From Bigelowiella natans CCMP2755 (Eukaryota; Cercozoa; Chlorarachniophyceae): DNA of 51,653 nt. The DNA lies in contig ADNK01002687.1 in the NCBI GenBank assembly GCA_000320545.1, forward strand, positions 1-51,653, written 5' to 3'. Made by a program: the position numbers and the translations under genes. The notes under the pieces are model-generated. The model had not been told where the DNA came from, searched no databases, and saw nothing but the letters and a program-made list of their open reading frames with translations. This document shows, in pieces, positions 44,702 to 51,653 of the stretch. How positions within the stretch are numbered: the first letter of the stretch is position 1; every line of letters begins with the position of its first letter.

Positions 44702-46400
44702 TTATATGCTATTAATAGATAGAACAAAACCAAAGCAACAGCAGCAGCAGCAGCACCTTAAGCAAGGTCTCTGCATTGACTAGCATTCTTTTTGGATCTC
44801 CATTTGGGTGTGTGCGTGTGACAACGCTGCCATAGAATCGCTTCTTCACCTTCGCTTTAACCCACTCGATATGGTCGCGCAAGGCTAAGGTAAGTCCTGG
44901 GGGATTTCTTACCAGGATCTCCGCCTGTGAGAGGTACGTTTCCGCCCCCCTCCTATCACAGATCGCATCCGTATCACAATACCCGTCAAAATCTTCATCT
45001 TGGCATGCAATGTAGCATGTCCCTTTGGCAACTTCTTCCTTTCTACGAGAAGTTGGCTCCATTCTATCGAGAGCACCGTTGCTGTGACTCCTATTCCGTA
45101 CCCAATCGATTTGTTGGGGAGGGGGGGGCGCTGTGCTGGGTTGCATTCTTCGCAGTTTGGAAGGATTAACGATGGGGGCACGGAAGAATAAGTCACTCCG
45201 AATAATTGCGACGTTCTCGTAGCTGAAAATAGAGGTCATTTGTGTTAGGGAACATGTGTGTTGCAATCGAAAACAATATGCATGGAGATAAGAGAAGAAA
45301 GCGACGAGGAGACTCTTGTAAATCTGACGCTGCCAATGGCCGCAAATGAGAATCCTGTAGTAAAAAATAGGGTGGAGAAACTACTACCTTTTCCCCTTTC
45401 TTTTCTCCCCTAATTCTTCAGCAGCGATCATTTCTCTACATTGGAAACGGTGATAAAGAACGAAGGCGTTGTGCCCCGGGCCGTTGATTAGAGGCGCTAG
45501 AGAGTTACTCCCGCTGCATACGTGTAAAAACGTATCCAGCAAATGAATCTTCACTGGCGACCCAGCGAGAAAGAAGAACCAGTCTCTGAATATGTCATTG
45601 TCATCATCATCATCATCATTCCAACATGATGACTGAGTTTCTATGCGGATGTTTAGAGAGGCTGAGGAACATTCTCCGGGCAAGATGAATCCTCAACCAT
45701 GAACGACCGGTTTCGGAATACCGACGTGACTCACATTACGCTGCCTACTGTTAAGGCACACCACCTTATATTGAGGGAAGGATCCATTACTTCGATCTCC
45801 ACAGTGCGTGGATGAGTGCTGCCATGGCGACCGCTTGCGTTTCTAAGGATATCTGCTGAACTTATGTGCTCATCACCCTCTGTACTGATAAATACGTCCT
45901 GCAAATGATAGCAAATCCACAGTTAGCATACCGTTCTCAATAATTGGAAGTCTTGGGATGACGACGATGATGACGTTAGTACCGCGTCCAACTCCTCGAT
46001 GACATTTTCTCGTATGCTATGACCCGTTAGGTTGAGCGCCCTCAATGTCCCATATAGGCACACAGCATTTTTCCTTAACAGAATGTGCTGCTTATGAGAG
46101 CTTCCATCTCCATTGACGATTAAAGGCCCGTCAGCAGCTCCTTCCTCTCTCGAGGTAAACTCGAATAGCAAGATAAGCTATAATGTTGTTGGTAGGGAGA
46201 CAATGGTACAACAATGCACATGCCAATTAGGGTGCGACTCTACTGATTAGTCTGATGCATACGAGCGGAGAAAGGTGCTGCTTTAACCGCCGCCGTAGAT
46301 TTTTAATGGTTTCAAACGTCAATTCTCTCATTGTGAAAAATACCAGAGAAGTGCAGATTATGAGGCACAATTTGGAACCGACGCCCCTCTGCGTTGTCAT
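44351..46400 (-). CDS. Type II membrane protein, unrecognised family
   Basis: Six exons, 46263-46400, 45932-46177, 45765-45898, 45388-45585, 44757-45354 and 44351-44575, close exactly in phase to 512 residues. The N-terminus has a short cytosolic stretch then a hydrophobic anchor (SKLCLIICTSLVFFT), the layout of Golgi type II enzymes. The lumenal part contains ENVIEELDAVLTSSSSSSQD, RDWFFFLAGSPVKIHLLDTF, LHVCSGSNSLAPLINGPGHN, RILICGHWQRQIYKS, a Pro/Gln spacer (STAPPPPQQIDW), AKGTCYIACQDEDFDGYCDT, LRDHIEWVKAKVKKRFYGSV and VPDVAFLTCDLPISIKNVHD. Cysteines are frequent in the second half. The layout would suit a glycosyltransferase or a secreted-domain enzyme, but I cannot match it to a family, so function is open. 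A CAG/GCT run (about 44738-44755) sits right after the exon 5 donor, and TA and GT runs fill the last intron. Confidence 0.65.
44613..44698. repeat. (GT)n and (TA)n microsatellites
   Basis: A GT run (about 44613-44634) and a TA run (about 44661-44698) lie in the last intron of the gene at 44351-46400. Confidence 0.9.
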
Positions 46401-47100
46401 TTCATCTGTGCTGGCAAGTGTGAGAAGAGGAGGCGTCCATTGATCAGATCACCGATGCTTCACGCCATCGTCGCGGAAGCAGGTGATGCAGGGGGGCCGT
46501 GCGTTTTCTGTTTGCGACATCTTAAAATCTTGTCGCACCTAAATAATAAATTAGACGCCGTGGAAACATCGGCTCCAAATACCTTTCCCTTTTGAAGCAG
46601 CGACTTGAATATTTCATTGATTCTATCAGATAATTCCCGTACTAGATCTCGTATACGAGTATTGTAACTTTTTATTCCGTAGATCTAACTGCTGTTATCC
46701 AGAGCTGGATCTAGATCTGGTGTATGTGTGAGTGCGTGTACATCTAGACTTCTGTTAAACACACATAGCATCCGACTAGGCTAGTAGGTACACGGCTTGA
46801 GCCAACACCGGTGTGGAACCAGCAAGGATGCCGAAATCGAAGAACTCCCAAAACTCCCGCAGAGCTTGGAAACATGGGGAGGTACTTGGGAGATGGCAGG
46901 AGGGGTTGCGAGATTTTGTACATCCTCCATTGTCTCATATTGTTGTCGTCAGGATCATTGATTGAGTGTTGTCTGATGTTAACATTCTTTCACTCCCACC
47001 CCCACGAACATAGTTAGTAGAAGCACCCCCTCGGGACATTTCACCGGAGGCTGCAGCACGTTCTGATGACCACCATCGTCACCATCATCGCCACAATCGC
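46401..47100. promoter_or_regulatory. Divergent spacer
   Basis: About 700 bp separate the divergent genes at 46400 (-) and 47101 (+). A minus-strand ATG near 46520 opens a short frame (SQTENARPPCITCFRDDG) that is stopped early, and could be an upstream ORF or a missed exon. CTAG strings cluster near 46680-46785. Confidence 0.4.
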
Positions 47101-47472
47101 ATGGCACACGCACGACCCCAGATTACTGACGTGGACGCAATTGACGCAGCGGAAAGAAAGGAGCAGGAGGAGAAGGAGAAAACGAGGAAAAGCGACCAAA
47201 AGTCGCCAATAGAAGAAGAGAACGGCGCGTCTACTTATAAACCTGCGACACTGCTACGGGTGAGCATCTTTCACAAAACCACGCCAATCAGAGACTATAT
47301 GACGAGCTTGAATGGTGTGCTAAGAAGCATCGGTGTGTGTATGCATGCCGTCCTCGTCGTTACTGACTCCAATAATACCTGTGATAACGCCTGTGATTGG
47401 TTGCTAGACTGGGGGCAAACGTAGGCTGACTGAAGCACGTTCTCGCAGGACATCTTTTGCGGTACGTATATA

Positions 47473-47506
<34 letters not shown>

Positions 47507-47977
47507 TGTATCTCATGAATATGATTTGTACTAGAAACGTATAGCATTTCATCACTGTGAGTGGGGACATTGCATATAAATGCAGAGTTATATATGTTTC
47601 CAAGTTTTACTCAAAAGCAACTATATGACAAACGATACTTATTTATTTTAGGTTGAAGCTGCACGATCTTCCGTGGCCTCAGAGAAGAAAATACGTGATC
47701 CAAATTCCCCCAAAATATTAAACATAGTCTACTTTCGATCTTTCCCCCCCCCTCCCCTCCCTCTATATATTTTTACCGTGGATACCAGAGGGATTGGATA
47801 TCGTTGGTTCTCTAATATAAGGCAATATCACTTAATTCATCAGCTTCGATCAAGTCTATGAAGTCTATGAACATAGAACGAACAGTTAAATCACACACTT
47901 ATTGTCACATTTATACACCAACTCCAAATCACGATCCATATTTTCCAGCTGGCCAACAGCAATAAACATAATAATAA

Positions 47978-48009
<32 letters not shown>

Positions 48010-48273
48010 GTAATAATAATAATGAAATAATGCAACTTGGAGTTGCTCCTAAGACTTCTATCGAAAAACCAAATATCGACGAGTCACCATATCAATATAG
48101 GTGTCGGTATCGAATCTAAATGGCCGGGCGGCGGATGACCCTATCAACCTCTACGTTCTTTTGCGAGTTTTTCTGTAATATTATTTTCAATCTGATTTAT
48201 TGTGTTATAACACGTTGATAATACGAACATGGACACACATAGATACACACACACACACACACACACATATTAT

Positions 48274-48311
<38 letters not shown>

Positions 48312-48842
48312 TTTATATGATAAACGCATTTAGGTACCACGTCTGCTTTCCGTTCGTGATCCCGTTTGCAATCTTAATTGACGGGATATATGTGGCTAAA
48401 AATATGAGTTTGATACTGAATTTTGAACCAGATGGTTCTTCTTCCAGATGGATCTTCGGGTGCTACATTTACCAACCATACAGCACCTTCTACACACAGC
48501 CACCCATATTTCTTGATTTATGTTAATTCTATCCATGAGAACTACATGCAGTCATCTGTTTTTGCTGTTATGTTGTTTATTGTTCCTTGGGACAGTCGAT
48601 GAGTACATGTTCTACCCCCTCCTCTCAGTCAACAACTTGTGGACAATCTTGCCATTATTGCAATTATCGTGTTGCACGCTACCAATGAGGACCCTCTCCC
48701 AATCACCACTTTTGTCATTTCTCCGGTATAAAGAATAGAACGCAGTGTGAGCGGTGTTGTCGTGCGCAGCACACGTGTTTAGGCAGTACCAACAAATATT
48801 ATTTGTTTTAGTTTTGGGGAAGCATTTTATGCCGACCTACTC

Positions 48843-48874
<32 letters not shown>

Positions 48875-49972
48875 GCTGTTTGAATGTGTACATAATATGC
48901 TTTTGGTGCCAAATATTACATTCTGTTTGTGGAATAATCTCACTTGAGTGTTGTCTGTGCATGGTTATACTGAACGTTGCTTTGTTATTGCTTGATGGAT
49001 TGCACACAATTTGCTACCGTTGTGTTTTATTGTTACAGTTGGTAATGATGGCGACGCATAGGCTCATGATCGCCACCAAGGTTAACTTACATCTTAGTAA
49101 CGGAAATAAATCTGTGTTAAAACATCTTGAAACGATTGTAGTAAGACAGTATCCTCCTGAGCGACACGTTTCAACGATGTTCCACATAGGAAAAAGATAA
49201 AATTATTATTATTTTCTCTCTTTCATTGGCGCCTAACATCATTGTCCCCCCCCCCCCCCCCCCCCTCTGAAACCTTTGCCAAAACCATCACACCAAATCG
49301 CCTTCGCGTTTCACATTTGTGCTTCTTCGCATTACGACTGAATAGTATGCTATCTTGGACCAAGATACCTGGGATCTATTCTGCTCTAACTACGTCTCTA
49401 GAGATAGTAAGTCAGGACGCATTTGTCAAATAAGACTTCAATTATTTCGTTTGAAGTTGTTATCATTATTCTTATCATGGCTCCTCCCTTTATCAATATT
49501 TGCTGCAGCCTTTGAATGAATGGTGTCCTCTTTCTTTCTTTGCAGTGTTACTTGTATGTACATTTTTGATTTTAAGATCAATGTTTTTTGTGTGCCTTTT
49601 TGCTAGTTCTCTGGCCCTACTTACTTACGTGCGTGTGTTTGCTTCAAACCTTATTTTCGACGGCAGTTATCGCTCAAACGGAATTAGTATCTTGGCTTAG
49701 TCTGACTACCGATGATATCGACAGGTAGTGGTGGCGCAAACACGACATCTCATATTAGTTGTCGTATTGAAGAGAAATACGCTTGCTCGCGCGCGCGCGC
49801 ACAAGCAGAAAAAATGATGTAACGCAACTATCTTTATACTTATGTGTCATGTCATGTGTGTTATTATGCGGTTATTATTTCGAAGAAATATAAGGCGAGT
49901 GGCTAAAAAGTCCGATATAGACTTGGATAACTCTTTTGTCTACCTTGATCCAGAGGTATAACAAAACACACA

Positions 49973-50013
<41 letters not shown>

Positions 50014-50775
50014 ACACATTCACGCACATTCATCGCACGCCAAAATTGAGATGCAGTAGTAATGTCAAAATCCATTTCGGGGAATCATTTACACTACAGT
50101 AGTTGTTCTCGCCGCTCTGGAAACACATGATCACAGGATCGATTCATTTGTGATACTCACTTCGATGTTTATGGGTTCCTAACGTATTGGCAATTCTTTC
50201 TTTTCTCCCCGCTTCCTCCCCTCCCCTTTTTTCCTTCTTTGACTGTGACATAATTAGATCTACGAGGCAATATTGCATGATCCGCTCTGCCCGGACTATA
50301 TTACCATCACCGATTATTACTCAGATACGTTGGAGGTATTAGAGGGGCAAGTTTGTGTGTACGATGATGATGATGGTGATGATGATGATTGTAAGAAGGA
50401 GTCGATAGTCGTGAAGCAGCAGCTATTCATCCTTAATTTCTTCCTTCATTTAGTTCTCAAGAGATCAGTTTGAGTGGCAGCGTTCCCTGGTACCTATAGT
50501 AGTCTTATACCCCACAGTGTGCCGTAAAGATTTATATGTGGTATATAATATATATGAAGGTAAACTATGCTATCCCCCTCCCCCCCCTCCTCTTTCGATT
50601 TACAATAAATAGAGAAAAGGGCTATTGGATAGTGAGGTAGACAAAGTTGTTGGCTCAGCTTGAAGATACGATGAAATAGAAAGAAAATCATCTCCAAGCC
50701 TCTACGATTAAGCCTACACATATGCATATCATTAAAGCACTGAAATTCCATCGTTCTTTCTCTCCCCTTTCTCTT

Positions 50776-50818
<43 letters not shown>

Positions 50819-50826
50819 AAAACAAA

Positions 50827-50886
<60 letters not shown>

Positions 50887-51178
50887 ACTCTCTCTCTCTC
50901 AGTGTTTTAGAGAGAGAAAGAGAGAGAGAGAAAAACAGCGCCCGCGTGCGCGCAGAGAAAGAGAGAGACTTATTAAATCTCGCCCTCGCGCGCGCGCCCA
51001 CACACACACGCACGCGCGCGCGCGCGTGCGCGCGGCTTTTTGTGTTCGCGCGCGTGAGTGAGTCTGTTAGCCCCATCTCTATACATATTTCTCTCTACAC
51101 GCGCGCGCTCTTGCCCCCCCCCCCACCCCCACAGATAGAAAGACAGAGATATATACATCTCTCTCTCACACACACTCC

Positions 51179-51247
<69 letters not shown>

Positions 51248-51556
51248 TACACACATCTGTAAAGACCAAGGCAACAAGCAGCAATGTGTTTCACATAGTT
51301 AGCAGTATATCTTCCATCTTCTAAATGTCGTCGTTAGGTACGGCAAATAAGAACTCGAATGAAGAAGGAAAAATCAGGATTGATGGCTAAGAATGATTCC
51401 CATTCGCGTGAAAACTCCTCAATTCCGTCGTCACAATCGTCACCTCGTCTGTTGTCGTTGCTGCGGCAACACGTCGTTGCGAAATCTCTCGATTTGACTC
51501 TCCTCACGCAACAAGCTGCTCTTCAATTTGACATCTGCACTTCTATCGAACAGTAA
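47101..51556 (+). CDS. Large unrecognised multi-exon protein
   Basis: Exons I can support: 47101-47332 (starts MAHARPQITDVDAIDAAERK, acidic/basic, then ATLLRVSIFHKTTPIRDYMT), a 13-nt exon 47449-47461, 47652-47694 (LKLHDLPWPQRRKY), 47949-48100 (a long Asn run, then GVAPKTSIEKPNIDESPYQY), 48334 to about 48400 (YHVCFPFVIPFAILIDG), about 48444-48550 (GATFTNHTAPSTHSHPYFLI), 49039-49140 (LVMMATHRLMIATKVNLHLS), 49346-49406 (YAILDQDTWDLFCSNYVSRD), 49886-49955 (RVAKKSDIDLDNSFVYLDPE), 50258-50335 (IYEAILHDPLCPDYITITDY) and 51338-51556 (RMKKEKSGLMAKND, then a Ser-rich and a helical tail). Phases agree between 47332 and 48334, from 49140 to 49346, and from 49955 through to 51338; junctions near 48400-48600 and 49406-49886 are not settled. 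I recognise no domain. Introns are filled with microsatellites. The gene may be longer at either end. Confidence 0.55.
47966..48022 (+). repeat. (AAT)n tract, probably translated as poly-Asn
   Basis: AAT units with a few AAG/AGT changes lie inside the exon 47949-48100, where the open frame reads Asn repeatedly and then continues into ordinary-looking protein sequence. Confidence 0.85.
48245..48310. repeat. (CA)n and (TA)n microsatellites
   Basis: A CA run (about 48245-48268) and a TA run (about 48278-48310) lie in the intron before the exon at 48334. Confidence 0.9.
48839..48874 (+). repeat. (CTA)n trinucleotide repeat
   Basis: About 12 CTA units lie in an intron or unresolved part of the gene at 47101-51556. 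Confidence 0.9.
49246..49265 (+). repeat. C homopolymer of about 20
   Basis: A single run of C lies between exons 49140 and 49346 on the sense strand, upstream of the acceptor. Confidence 0.95.
50760..51245. repeat. Dense microsatellite block (CT, CG, CA, TA)
   Basis: Nearly 500 bp are made of simple repeats: CT runs (about 50780-50900), AG runs (about 50911-50932), CG/CA runs (about 50985-51055), a C run (about 51113-51123), CT again and about 30 TA units (51196-51240). It lies in the last intron of the gene at 47101-51556. Such a block may be hard to assemble. Confidence 0.9.
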
Positions 51557-51571
51557 TTGCAAGAGAAGAGT

Positions 51572-51573
51572 GA

Positions 51574-51629
<56 letters not shown>
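51572..51629 (+). repeat. (GA)n microsatellite
   Basis: This is a run of more than 20 GA units just after the stop at 51556, reaching nearly to the end of the window. Confidence 0.95.
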
Positions 51630-51653
51630 TGATATTTAATGTGTGCTCTCATA

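Noticed and set aside
45722-45744. 23-nt extra exon in the gene at 44351-46400
   Set aside because: Skipping it lets exon 45765-45898 join 45388-45585 in perfect phase (reading NIRDWFFFLAG); including it breaks the frame.

Overview
This is eukaryotic nuclear DNA. Nearly every recognisable gene is cut by GT...AG introns, most of them about 50-250 bp. Exons are short (down to about 13 nt in the models), there are no operons, and microsatellites (CA, CT, TA, ATC, AAT and C/G runs) crowd the introns and spacers. The gene set suggests an intron-rich unicellular eukaryote, probably a protist or alga: a BT1-type folate/biopterin transporter, a LigB/DODA dioxygenase, a PLOD-type glycosyltransferase, an ARMC1-like protein, a NUFIP-like snoRNP factor and a Rho GTPase. 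A chlorarachniophyte-like or similar alga would fit, but that placement is a guess and no rRNA or organellar marker is present.

Layout. 1-2.9 kb is microsatellite-rich with no gene I can support. 3.0-3.7 kb (-) encodes a hypothetical protein with a hydrophobic N-terminus. 4-9 kb is a repeat-bearing stretch with two unrecognised genes (5.6-7.1 kb -, 7.35-8.27 kb +). At 9-12.2 kb a TOPORS-like RING protein (-) and a NUFIP1-like protein (+) diverge from a 122-bp spacer. 12.9-14.2 kb (-) is an unknown 375-residue protein. 16.1-17.15 kb (-) is an atypical Rho GTPase. 18.2-19.4 kb (-) is a complete PLOD-type glycosyltransferase with a signal peptide. 20.6-22.75 kb (+) is a ten-exon membrane-anchored unknown. 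24.0-24.5 kb (+) is an Mpv17/PMP22 protein and 25.7-26.9 kb (+) an ARMC1-like protein.

27.6-31.2 kb (-) is a seven-exon BT1 transporter, divergent from an eleven-exon DODA gene (31.7-34.2 kb, +). 35.7-39.8 kb (-) is a class-3 lipase whose nucleophile serine is alanine, divergent from a cyclophilin (40.6-42.9 kb, +). 44.35-46.4 kb (-) is an unrecognised type II membrane protein, divergent from a large unrecognised gene at 47.1-51.56 kb (+).

Spacers are of two kinds: microsatellite-rich DNA, and islands rich in CTAG and TGCA. Some of the islands carry a shared dispersed repeat. The most interesting observations are a triplicated, in-frame 3' splice-site cassette in the DODA gene, a lipase with a dead nucleophile, a Rho GTPase with a rebuilt switch II, and the island DNA. 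All exon models were made by eye from reading frame, splice sites and family motifs. Phases close exactly for the PLOD-type, DODA, BT1, ARMC1, NUFIP, 20.6-kb and 44.4-kb genes. The lipase, cyclophilin, Rho and 47.1-kb models each contain a junction I could not settle.
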